Source: Clusia tigrina (taxonomy: Eukaryota; Arthropoda; Insecta; Diptera; Clusiidae). Taken from it: a DNA stretch of 64,000 nt. The stretch is taken from positions 19,921,981 through 19,985,980 of the forward strand of contig OV050032.1 of NCBI GenBank assembly GCA_920105625.2. The letters run 5' to 3'. A model generated the notes under the pieces. That model was not told where the DNA came from. It did no database searches and saw nothing but the letters and a program-made list of their open reading frames with translations. This document shows, one piece after another, positions 13,179 through 24,900 of the stretch. The first letter of the stretch is position 1. Every line of letters begins with the position of its first letter. Both the position numbers and the translations under genes were made by a program.

Positions 13179-16100
13179 GTAATACTCTCTTTAATTGGAA
13201 CTTCGATGCTGCACGAGTCCAAAGTTTAACGGACAGACGCTGAAGTCTGCTGGTAATCTGGCCTATATTTGCATAGTTGATGCCTTATCTGAAATCTGAG
13301 ATTTCGTGTGCGTTTTTTCTATTGGGTCATGGAATTGCCGGGGTACTGGCAGTCCCTATACAAAGCATGGCCATAAATGTCATTACATTACTTACCTCAA
13401 ATTACCTCTTTCGGCAGGCTGTCACGTTCACCACCGCCCCCACCCCACCCCGCATAATTTAAATGAAATTTATCTCTTCGTTTGGGTTTTTGCTTACGTT
13501 TATTTTATTTTAATATACTTTATTTAATAATGTTTTACGGTAATATTTCTGCTTAGATCATTGTATGCTTTATAATCTTGCTAATCTAGAACATCCTTCA
13601 CCATTTACAGAGCTGTGCAGATGAAGAGACCGGCGAAGCGAGAGTCCATTGACGGGACTGCGTGCAGCTTCGGTCTGGGGGCCTGTGCCAAGGGCACCGT
13701 GATCAGAATCGGCGCGTGTCTGTTCTTCTGCACAACTCTGTAAAATGTCGCTATATAACCTTAACATAGGATTCCAAACAGGCAATTTTAACATAAAAAG
13801 TTTTCTCAATTTCAAATGTTGTTGTTCAATTGGATTCAAATGCTGCGGAGGCGTTCAATTTGCCTCTGGTTCAAATCTTTGTTTAGTTTGATCTACGCTT
13901 TTACATTGTTTTTCTTTGTTTTATTTTGTTTTTCTTTGTTTTGTTTTGTTTTGATAGTAATTTACATCGATTATTTTAGAAAAGCCTGCAAGCCTCTGTT
14001 TATATCCACGCGCTTAACACCAATTCTTGAAGTAAGGAATAAATACGAACATTTACAATCTTAAACTTAGTTTGACTTTTGTGTCCTTGCTTTATAATTT
14101 TTGTATTAATTTTTATTTTCGTTTAATGCCAAGGAAAACAGGCAATTTTTCAATTTGAGAAGCGAAAGGAGGTTCGCCAATTCTTATAATGCAATCGAAG
14201 CAAAATTTTGGAAAATATTGAAGAGCAAAGTTGCACAATTTGCAGAAGGAACAAAAATCGCGAGTGAGTGCCGTAGACAGGGAATGGCCTTGAGTACGTA
14301 TCTACCTCTATAGAACAGTGAGGGCAGTGAGACTCTCTGTAGTAGCAGGTGCCATTCTGAAGGAGTTGACATAGGAAGGAAGTCAAATTGCGTGCTACTG
14401 ACGCGATGCTATTTTCAATGCTCTGCTTGCCAGTCTCGCAAGTGTCCTTGACTGAGACCTACAGCGACTTCTGAAGTCTCTTGGGTGTTGAAGGAGTTGC
14501 TTTGTAAGCAGAGATTGAACGTCTGAACTCGTGTAGCAACAGTTTTGTGTCGGATCCCCTCTGACTGTTCAAATCTGCGATTATTGCGCAGCCACCCTCT
14601 CGGCAAATGAACTCTTTGAAGATTCGCTACGGTCTGCTTCTCCAGGACCTTACTCCGCCCGTCTGGCATCTCTGCTCATGATTTCTTAATGTTATCTTTT
14701 TGTCAATTGTAGACCGATATTGCACGCCTGTGCCTCGCATTTGCTTACTTACTATTTACAATTTCACACATTTATTGAATGGAACAAATACATTTGGTTT
14801 AGGTTCTTTTTGATTCTTTTTAAATGTGTTTTCTGTTGTCTTTGCTTTTGTTTTTTTTTATATACATACAAACATTTTTAAAAATTTTAAGCACAATAAA
14901 GTAACATTAATAGAAGTAAACAATGTTGAGCCTATTTTTGAAACTAAGTGTTCAACGTGATGGCCACTGTGAGCGCCGCTGTGCCAAACATGAATGTACA
15001 CGATGAAGTCTGGAGGGAATCAAATCCTCAGCTCCACGATACTTCGTCGAAAATCGAGCTGCAAGGAGCCGAGCAGCAATGCCTCCGTACTGCCGCGATG
15101 AGAAACTTGCCTGCTGCCATTGCCATTTGCTGTGAGGGGCGCTGCTGTCGGAGGCTTTCGCCACAACGAAACGGACACTCGCACTGGCATACTGCATCAC
15201 TAATTGTATAACTGTATACTTTGGAGTAGGCTTTCTAGGCCGCTCTACATGGGCAGTGCTGCATCATAACAATGCCATCGTTCTAGCCTTCAACGCACTT
15301 CGAGTGCATGCCATCAGCTGGTGCGTTTAAATGCAATTGAAACCACGTCTGGGCATCTCATGCACGTGTGTGTTTGTTTCGGGAAATATGTGTGTGTCAT
15401 TAAGCATTAAGCAATAATAACGGTAGCTCCGAGTGTCCGCCACTCCAACACCCCTGCACTGCCCCAACCCTGCACCAAGCGATCAAAGCGCGCTGCACAA
15501 CTTCATTAACCCGGGAATGCACGAGAAATCCCACAGAACAAAGCGGAGCAAACATGCGAACTAACGACTCTGTTAATTTTATACAATAACTTTTTACATA
15601 AATACCTCGGTTGCTATCCCTCACACTGCCCCCCTCCCCTCTCCTCATGTATTTTGGTCAGAAGTTCATTCAGCCAACGAGTCCTTTGTGCGCGTTTCGA
15701 CCGTGAAAGCGGGCGCAGTGGTTGGCGTTCATTTTTGGCAGCTCATCTGCTCAGCTGAAGGGACGTGTGCGTCTGTGTGTGTTGTGTGTGTGTGTGTGTG
15801 TCCGTTTGTTGTGTGTGTGTTCGTGAGCCTGGTTGAAATATTTTAATTGGGTTTTCTCATTTTTTGCAGTGAGTTTCGCTTTGTGAAATGTGGCCCGCCA
15901 ATGCGATAAGTGGAATGAGCAAGTGGACTCTTTGAAGCTGTCATAAATTCTGCGATGGGAAGAGAGGGTCTTTGTTTCGCATCGGACCTGACTATCCCAC
16001 ACGCACTTCGAAGAACGGTGGGTTGCTGCAGGTGGTGCGGCGGGTGAACTGCACTTCACTGCAGTTAATTGAATGCACTTGAGCGCGTCCGCGTGGCATG

Positions 16101-17891
16101 TGGGCACGGTTCCTGGTTCTCGGCAGTCGGAAGTCGGGAGTCGACAGCTCTCGGCTCTCGCGCACATTTAACGTGAGTGGCCCTGCCAACCGGACCATAA
16201 TTTGCGACTGTTCATTGGCGGCTGACGTGCAAACAAATTGCGTTGCGTGAACAAGTGGACTTAAAGCAGACAATAAATTGCCATGCAAATATGATTTCCC
16301 ACTTTTCGCTGGCGCTCTGACCGCCGACATTACGGACTGAACACTTTGAAGTGCTCTGCATGTTTGGAGTAACTCGCAATTTAATATGGCAATACATGGA
16401 AAAGAACGAAATTGAATGCGAATTATCGGCATTTCTCTGTTGAATTGATTTCGTCTGGCATTCCACAGGCAAGTAGAAACACACACACAGTGCTCTGCAC
16501 CTCCATAAAAACCGAATAGACATCATCTGAGACTGTTCGCTTGTAGCAGCCGCATGGAAAAATGCGAAACCTTATGAGAAAGAAAACATTCCAGCTTCCA
16601 AAAGGGAACTTTTTTTCTCAAGCTTTATTGCGATAATTTCCGTTTGAATCCTTGTACGAGAAAGGCTGTTTTGAAAAGTGTTCTTCTCATAAGCAGACTG
16701 GAAAAGCAGTCATTTTTTAGAAAAGGCAAATTCCGCGACTAAGATAACTACTCTGAGAGCTTCGCTGTTTCTATTTTCCTTCTCCTGCGGTGGCTGAAAC
16801 AGTCTCCTGCAGTTGCTTCATGTAAACCCAATTTCAAGTTTTTGTTTTTCTTCTACTGCCACTAAAAGGAAGGACATTTTTCTGAAGAAATTCCCTCGCC
16901 TTGGGGGAATTACGAAGGAGTTTTTCACAAAATGTGATTAAGTTTTCCATTTGGATATTTCGTTTAAAATTTCTCCATATTTCTGTGGGTAGGTTACACT
17001 GAGTGTGCAACAACTTGCAGTTGGCATCAGTGCTCGGCATTTGGTGGACTCAAGTGTTGGAAGGGGTTCGGCACGGCACGTCACTGTGCGATACGGTACG
17101 GCACCACTGTGTAAGCCTTTGAAGAATTGAAAAATTGCCCCATTGATATGCTAAGTGTGCGCTGGAGCTGCTGTGCTATGTAATGGGCAAATTACATGAA
17201 GCGATATGTGTGGCGGATATGCTGGATATGGCGGATGACGGAGTGGTGATCCACTCACTGACACCTGATATGTTGCTTTGGCGGCCGTGGCGACTGGCAA
17301 CGGCCCGCACCAAACACACAAAGACAATTTTATACAAATTGAAGCATTCAAAACTGAACATGTGTGTTTATGCGAGGCCCTCTGTCTCAGCCGTCCGACT
17401 CGCGCAAAAGCACCGCCCCCCAACTCAAGCATCTGAGCGAGGGACATGTGCAGTGGTCATTTAGGGCAATTTTGAATTCCAATAAAACCTCAGGCACTTC
17501 ATGTTCCATTTCAAAAAGGAAAAGCGAATGTCGTCGGACAAGTTCGACACTGGGATCGGTTGCCGGCGGAGCAGCTCACAGAAATCTGAACAGGTTTCAG
17601 GGGCTGCTTAAACGGCAGCATAGTTGCAGGCGCTGTCTACAGGACTCTACATTTTAGGCTTTCAACTACAGTACAATACAATTTAATATACAATATAATT
17701 CAATATAACACCCACACACACTCTCAGGCATGTGGGTCTGTGTGTGTATGTTTACAATTTTTGTTTTTAATTAATTTTTAATTAATTTGTTATAGTTTTG
17801 TTTTTGTTTTGTTTTCGTTAAATAATTTTGAAGTAGATTTGCCAAGCTTCGCTTTTTGTTTGTTTAATGTTTCCATAATTTTGTATTATTA
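13179..17891. other. Intergenic DNA around the foldback
   Basis: Apart from the foldback at 13.6 kb, it has a T-rich TTTTG run at 13900-13950 and a GT microsatellite at 15777-15830. A block at 14.25-14.68 kb has two adjacent minus-strand frames that I cannot assign. No gene is supported. Confidence 0.45.
13604..13744. repeat. GC-rich foldback, about 31-bp arms
   Basis: The left arm TTTACAGAGCTGTGCAGATG and the reverse complement of the right arm TTTACAGAGTTGTGCAGAAG pair imperfectly (about 24 of 31). They flank about 75 bp of GC-rich sequence in AT-rich DNA. Both arms also read as splice-acceptor-like TTTACAG|AG on opposite strands. It may be a small foldback element or a hairpin RNA; no protein is supported. 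Confidence 0.55.
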
Positions 17892-17897
17892 TTTATT
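17892..17897 (-). promoter_or_regulatory. Candidate polyadenylation signal AATAAA for DIP-delta
   Basis: It is a canonical AATAAA on the minus strand, in AT-rich DNA about 860 nt after the stop codon. If used, the 3' UTR would include the inverted-repeat element at 18 kb. Other A-rich signals nearby could serve instead. Confidence 0.3.
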
Positions 17898-17981
17898 TAC
17901 AGTTAACACACTAAATATTAATTATGCTATTTGAAATTATGCTATGAAGTGTACTGGAATGAGCATATTTTTCTGTGTGCG

Positions 17982-18527
17982 CGGTGTCAGTATACAGGGT
18001 GTTGCGTGGTCAACCGACCTCTGGGAGTGAGGTGCCTCATCAAAATCAGCGCAACTCCAATTGAGCCTAGCTGTGTTTATATACGGAGACTGTTTGATAA
18101 CTCAGAGCAAAATGACACAAGGAAATAGTTTGCTACATCCACTCGGAGACTGTTATTGGTGGGGTACGCTAAACCATTCTCCTTCCTGTATTGCGGAACC
18201 TATTCAAAATATATATCCTACAAAGGTGTTAGTCAGGTTGGGAAAGTGGAGCGATCACCTCAGATCCCTAACGGGAGAATGCGTAAACTAAAGGGATGTG
18301 GTGGATAATAGCGGGATATCATGGATTTGTCAAACTCTAGAGTCAAAAACTGATGCTCCCCTCACGTTCATATCAACGGGCTTAAGCTCAGCTTCTCTGT
18401 CCTTAGTTTTGATGGTTTGTGCGATAGTTTCTGTCCGGACAATCACTGCAAATATTTGACTTCCACTACCACTGACACATCAAACAGTCGCCGTATTCTG
18501 CACCGCACACCCTGTATACGACACCGT
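17982..18527. mobile_element. MITE-like inverted-repeat element, about 0.55 kb
   Basis: The ends carry the inverted word GTATACAGGGTGT (left near 17990, right near 18519). The repeat continues outward as CGGTGTC and inward as ATACGG.GACTGTTTGAT (18073 and 18480). A TA at each end (17991-17992, 18518-18519) would fit a Tc1/mariner-type target site, but the outward extension makes the true boundary unclear. No transposase is encoded. Confidence 0.7.
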
Positions 18528-18755
18528 TTCGCAGTATTTAACCAATGCTACACTTTCCTAACTTAGCGCGTATATTTGTGATTTTGTGTGTTTGTCATTC
18601 TTCGGTCAGTTGCTGCCACAGTTCTTTTTCCAGCTTCTTCTTTTGTTCACGCTTCTTTCCGCCTCCATCAATTTAATTCTATTTGCGTTACTTGCTTAGC
18701 CAAAGACTCACCTCGTGCTGGCCCAGTTCGTCTGTTCGGTTTACGCATCTCAGTT

Positions 18756-18829
18756 TTATGATTGACAGGACAGCAGCAGGAACCCAAATGCAAATCCGCA
18801 TAAACTGAAAGCTGTTTGCAGAGCAACGC
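18756..18829 (-). CDS. DIP-delta: DIP-delta coding exon 11: GPI-signal tail and stop
   Basis: The acceptor ATTGGCAG|GCGTTGC follows a pyrimidine-rich tract and matches the phase of exon 10. The exon gives GVALQTAFSLCGFAFGFLLL, then SCQS and TAA. A short hydrophobic C-terminus right after a Gly/Ser-rich GGSGG segment (a plausible omega site) is what a GPI-anchored DIP needs. The total of 469 residues is about the family length. This exon is too short to find by ORF scanning; expression data would settle it. Confidence 0.78.
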
Positions 18830-21800
18830 CTGCCAATAGCGGCAAAGAGGTCGAGTGGGGTGGAAGACAAGAGATAAATATTTATAAATACAAGTTTACT
18901 GGTTATCCGCCCGCATGAAAGACAAGACAAATAAAATAAGGGAAATTTAAGGAAAACTGCCTCAAGAGGACTCGCCACCGCAGCTGCGTCCATGATGGGC
19001 AACTAACAGGAAGTTTCTCGCACAGAACTTCCATCACTTTGGAGCTGGGCACTATTTTTCTGTGAGTGATACTTGCGAGACGCGAACCCAGGCTTAGATG
19101 CCTAGATTAGATACTTTAAGAACTATGCTCGAAGGAGGTGTTCAGGGATCGTTGCATTAAGCTCTATATCGCAAAAATGGATATCTACTTAGAATTCCCA
19201 ATTAGATGCAGACAGACTTTACATTTTGCTCAGCTTCAGCAGGCAGATTAAAGTGAGGCGATTTTTAGCCCTATTCGCGAAGTCGAAAGTCCTTCATAGT
19301 ATTTTTGTTTCATATCCTCTCGGATCACCAAGAATGGTCTTTCGCACGGGTGACAGAAACCGCTCCCACAAAAATCAATGAGCGCTATCCTGGCGAGCCA
19401 ACTCAGTTCGGCAATGGAACTGCAAAGAACATGGGGAGGAAAATTATGAATGCTGCTGTACTTACCTCCCGAGCCGCCCAATTCCTTCGGTGGATGCTCT
19501 GTGTAGAACATGCTTTTGCCTATCGCCAGCGAACCCTTGCGGTCGATGTTCCCGGCCGTGCCGCCCAAGCCCGAGAGACTGTTACCGGCAGCGGACGCTA
19601 CGGAGGCTGTCGCCGACTGCGAGAACGAGGACGACGAGGACGATGCAGAGCCACCGGCCAATTCCGTCTTCATGGGAAACACCTCCGACTGGAATGCCTT
19701 CGTTGAGTCGTTGCGTGTAGGTATGATGCTGTCTAGAAGAGTGAAAATGAGCAAGCAGAGCGGTTATTATTGGCTCCAAGCGGCTGCTTTGCTAGTGTAT
19801 GATTTGGTCTGAATGCTAGTGATAGGGTTACAAGTCGTGATTGTTGGCGTGACTACAGACTATTCCGCAACGCCAAACGCGCAGTCACAACTGTGCAGTG
19901 AACTCTCCTTTAGCTTTTGATGGTGCTGCTGCTGATAGTGAGCCTATGCTGCCCGTCTCCCGACCAGCCAATTTATTGGTTTCCTTTTCAGATAAACTCA
20001 CACATCCTTGATAATGAACTTCGAAAACCAATAAATGCGCCGTAATCGCCCCAAAGTAATCTTTTTTCTTTTTAATACACTTGTCACAGCCACTCAGCCT
20101 GACACGTAATACCCTCCGCAAAACAAATAAACACAACGCATTATTGAAGTGGACAGTTTACCAGCTCACCAGCTCACCACCAGCGCACAAAAACAAAACT
20201 AACGCAAACACAAGAAACCAACAGAAACAGAAACAGAAACAACGACAACAACAACTGCAACACTGAACCAACCGGAGCAGCGCATATAAATAAACTCTTC
20301 GCACTTGCACAGGTCGCAGGAGTCAGAACAAACGGCATGCCAGGAGGACAGGACGATCAATCTTTAAACTTCGCACACGAGTATGCGAGGAATAAAGTTT
20401 CTGACCCTTTGTGTGTGAGTGTTTCGCCAACGATTTGCTCGGTTTGCCATGATTTAAGTTTAATTTTGTGGAAAAATACACGCTTCCTTAGCTTTCTCGG
20501 CGCATTATTCGAGCATGCCAGGAGCTTGGAATATCGGTCAGCAGAGGCAGAGGCCGAGGCCGAGACAGTGGCAGTGTCAGTGGCAGAAAGCAGTCGAGCA
20601 GGACATTGGGGCGGACGGCATTTAAAAGTTGTATTTCCCTCACTTTTGCCAAGCTTAGTGGCTCTGTAGGTGTGGTGGGACTGCGAGTTTCGGTTTGCAC
20701 AGAAATTGACCATCTCGGGTTTCATTTGGCAAATAGAAACTGAAACGTCTCTTTGGCTAGCAGCGCCTTGGCATGTACCTCGCTTCTCAAACAGCAGTCT
20801 TGGTCAAACAAAACACATTCTGCCCAGAACAGTACAGTGCAGTCGAATCTAGTCCAATGCGGTCCGGTCCGGTCCGGTCGCTTTTCAGCTGGAACGAGTT
20901 GGAACTTCTGCTGCAATTCTTGTTTTCTATGTGTTGGTGTGTGGAGCTGGCCTTGCCATACGAGTGAGTCAATTTTGTGCACGCTTTGCCCGCAGCGCTG
21001 AGCAGCCAGTGACAGCGCAAAGCTTTTTAATAGCTCAGCAGTAACAATTTTACGAGCGACTGCACAAACGGACAGGCACATGTGGCATGTGGCATTAACG
21101 CTTTTGAGATGTGATTAAGTAGCACATCGTCAAAGGCATCAGAAATGCATACAAACTGTCAAAACTAACGCTGTAGATGCAGCTGCGCCAATGGACCAAC
21201 ACCTTGGAATTGCGCTGAATCGAACGAGCTTGTGCCTAGCCACGAGAACAACTTTCAATCAATAGCCCTACCATGCGCGAAGCCGGAACAACTCTCCGGA
21301 TTCGGACCGAAAGTGACCCACGGCGTCGAACACAAGCAAGCGTTGTGTGTGTGTTGTTTCTGTTTTATCACCAAATTAGTTTAATACTAGGACTTACTCT
21401 CTCTGGATTCCACGGTGGTGTGCGTAACCTGCTTCGATGGTGTGGAGGGCAAAGGAATTTCTGCAAGGAAACAAGTGGAGAAGAAGCGGAAAATTGCATT
21501 TTAGAAGCATCGGAATTGAAATTTTACAAATTATAAAAGAAAATACTCAAGGCAAGCATCGAAATTAACTGCATTGTGCGCCAATGGAATTGAAGTTGGA
21601 TGATGTAGGATTGTCGCGCAATTGTGCCCAATTCCCACAAATGCTACGTCTTTAAACAATTTCCAGTTAAGTTGACAATCCAGGAAAATCCGCCATGTCC
21701 AAAGCTTCGACCGAGTCGCACACACAGAAAATTAAATCCCCAACAAAATCCCCAGATAAGTCCCATGTGAAATGCTGCTGCTGCAGACCTATCCCCGCAA

Positions 21801-21946
21801 TCCTTTTATGTTGCGTCCAATGACAGGGCAGCACTAGCGCCTCCTCGTCCAGCTGCTCCTGATGTTGCTGTTGCTGTTGCTGTTGCTGGATGTGTGTATT
21901 CAATATTTAATTTCATTTTCAATTCGCACACAATGACAACAAAAGC

Positions 21947-21977
<31 letters not shown>

Positions 21978-24900
21978 CTAGCGACCACGTGTGCGGCAAG
22001 AACGACTGTTGCGAACGCCGCAGCGACATGCCGACTAATCTTAAGATAACAACAAAAACAACAATAACAACAACAGAGACCGGAGGACGGTGGAAGTGTC
22101 GTTGGAATTCCATGCGGCTGTGTGACCATGCAGTGGGATGGTCATTTAGTCGACGGCGTGACGTCAAGTCTTGCAGAGTGTACCGCAAATGGGCGTGTTA
22201 TTGTTGTTGCTTGCATGCATTTCCCCAGAGTCGGTTGCAATTCCGCTCAGAATGAACGGTGTAATTAGTTTCGCATTATTTTTGTCCACCACATTCTTTT
22301 TGTCCAGCTCCAGAGAGTATGCAGAGCCTGACAACAATTCTTCACAGATTTTATCTCAATTCCAGTCTATCGTTCTCTTTACGCTGGGATTAGCCTACAG
22401 ACTAAAGACAAATGCAGCAAAGTATCGCTATATCCATAAGTGAGGCTGAACTATCACCATAACTGAGATTTCAGACAATGCCCCACATATACCCACGCAT
22501 AGAGCCTCGTACAATCGCCCACTTCACGGAAGAGTAAGTTGTGTTCGAGTACTCACCGTAAACACGTATGGATCCCTCCGTTTCGCCCAGTGAGTTCTTC
22601 GAGATACATCTGTAATTGCCGAAGTCGCCGTACTGCAGATTCTTGATGGTGAGCTTCATGTGTGCCCTGTGCAAGTAGGAAGAGGGATGAAAATAAATAT
22701 TATTAGTAATAAAGAAACAAAGGAGTACGGGTGCAGACACGAAGGCACGCTAAGTGTGCCTCGTTGAGGCTTCCTTTAAGAAGCCATTTTGTAGCTCAAG
22801 ACTGAGTTAGGCAAAAAGCCATTCGATGTCTTTTACTACTTTTAATTTCGCATCTAAAAGCTACTATGCACTAATCTGTTCAATACTCATTGCCCAATAC
22901 CCAGGAGCATCGTAAGTCTCCGTTCCAGTAAGCGTGGAATCAGATCGAACGGAGTGTCTTATCGCGAAGCACCCCGCAGTGTTGCTGTGTAAAATTTATT
23001 TGTTATACGCATCATACGATTCAGCTTTTGCATTTAAAGTGCCTCATAAAGCCAACCAGGATATGATAGTAGCATGCTAGGTCGTGATTCTGGGGGTGAG
23101 GTTGTGTACGACTGTTAGTGTGGAGTTTAAACGGAGACTGAAGAGCGTAGGTACTGGTAGCATCAGACACAATACCAATGCAGCTGGAGATAACACTCAT
23201 AAAATTGCCCTCGAGGATTTGGCAAGCCCTAAGGACACACACATCCTGTCCACACACACCAGCGGTGTCATCGTAGGCCAGACGTGTGCCCAACTGAAAG
23301 TGTGAACTGGTCACTGCACTTACCTGTACGAGTTCTCCGTGTAGTCCGTTTTGTATTTCTTGCTCGGCAGCACCATCACCGAGTTGTAGACCCAATAAAT
23401 GATGGCTCTGCAGAGAAAAAGACATGAAAGTGAAGTGCAAAATAGCAGCGTGGTGGGGCTTGAGTGCACCCAATCAAATCAAATCAAATCAAATCAAATC
23501 AAATGAAATGAAATCAAATCAAATCAAGATACGAGTAATTGATAGCAAAGTAGGAGAGAAGTGGGTGAGATAATGAATTCAAATGTCCTAAAACGAAAAA
23601 TTTCAAATGCAATTGAATAGGAAGTAGGGCGAGGATAAAAAGCAGCAGGAGCAGTGGCAGAGCAACATAAAAATTAACAAAACCGAAAAACATAGCTCGA
23701 AAGGAGAGAGGGCGATAGGCCAAAGCAAATATATGCGAACTCACTTTGGATGCGCCTCCGTGTGGCAATCGATGGTAACATCCGTGCCAGCTGGTGCGCC
23801 AACGAGTTGATTCGGCACCCAAATCATGGGCGAAACTGTAACGGTGAAAGGCCAACAGTGGTAGAAACAATTTTAAATCATTTGCACTTGTTATTTCTGC
23901 CTGCAACTGTGACTATGACTGTGTGCGGGAGGCTGTGTGTGTGTGTTTGTGCTTGTGTAAGTTCTGCAACCGGTGAAATGAAATTTTAATGACAGTGCAA
24001 GAAAACGACGGCGAAGTGCAAAGGGAAAATTAAAAAGTTCCACAAAAACACAAAATCCAAATTGAACACATTAGAAACTCCACGGAGCGGAGGTGGCGGC
24101 ACTAACTGACTCGGTGGAACTTGCCGGGGTGCCATGTAAAAAGTCAAAGTCATACGTGCATCGCAGCAAAATGACTTTATTGCACGTACGTGACGTGAAT
24201 TATTGCGAATGAGTGGCAATGTGAGCCCATGTGTGTGTGTGTGGGTATGTGTGGAGATGTGTGTGAAAGTGCCCAACAGAAAACGCGGCTTTACGGTGTT
24301 CACCTGCTGAATTGCGGAAGGCATTACCTGTACGCAAGTATTTCATTGCAGGTAACGACTGAACCATTCCCTGGCCGATGGTTCAATTGTAGTCGCAGCC
24401 GGAGTCTCAGAGGAATAGGAGTGAACTGAGGGCAAAATATGAAGTTTGTTTCCCTGGGTAGTCCCTCCACTTCCCGACGATTACCACAATACACAATTGG
24501 GCAAGAAATCCGGTTCTGTACTTACATTTCCAAATGAGTGGCAAATGTAGTCCGCGGTGGAAATGCCACTTGCGTTGCAGGTGTTGGGACAATGCCCCGG
24601 AAGTTATACTTATAATTCCGGCTGGGGTGTTGGTGGAGTACGGCAGCAATTCTTTTGAATTAACGAGTCTTTTCTGGCTTTTGCTTTCTTTTTATTTTAA
24701 CATGGGTGTCGATTTCATTAAACACGTGTGTGAGAGTGGTGGGAAGTAGCGTACTCCTTTGGGGTGTGAATTTCAAAATTTAAAGGCACCAAGAAAGGTG
24801 AAGTTAAATTGACGAATGTGTACGATTGACGGCGGATCGCGTGGAGTTGAGTGCGTGTGTAAACGTGGGTGCAGTTGGTGTGTTTGTGTGTAGGTAAGAA

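Noticed and set aside
18700..18810. A minus-strand exon MRICIWVPAAVLS... with a GTGAGT donor
   Set aside because: It overlaps the phase-matched DIP-delta last exon in another frame and has no upstream partner.
19248..19465. Read-through extension of DIP-delta exon 10
   Set aside because: It passes a perfect G|GTAAGT donor and ends in a non-hydrophobic sequence that could not form a GPI signal.
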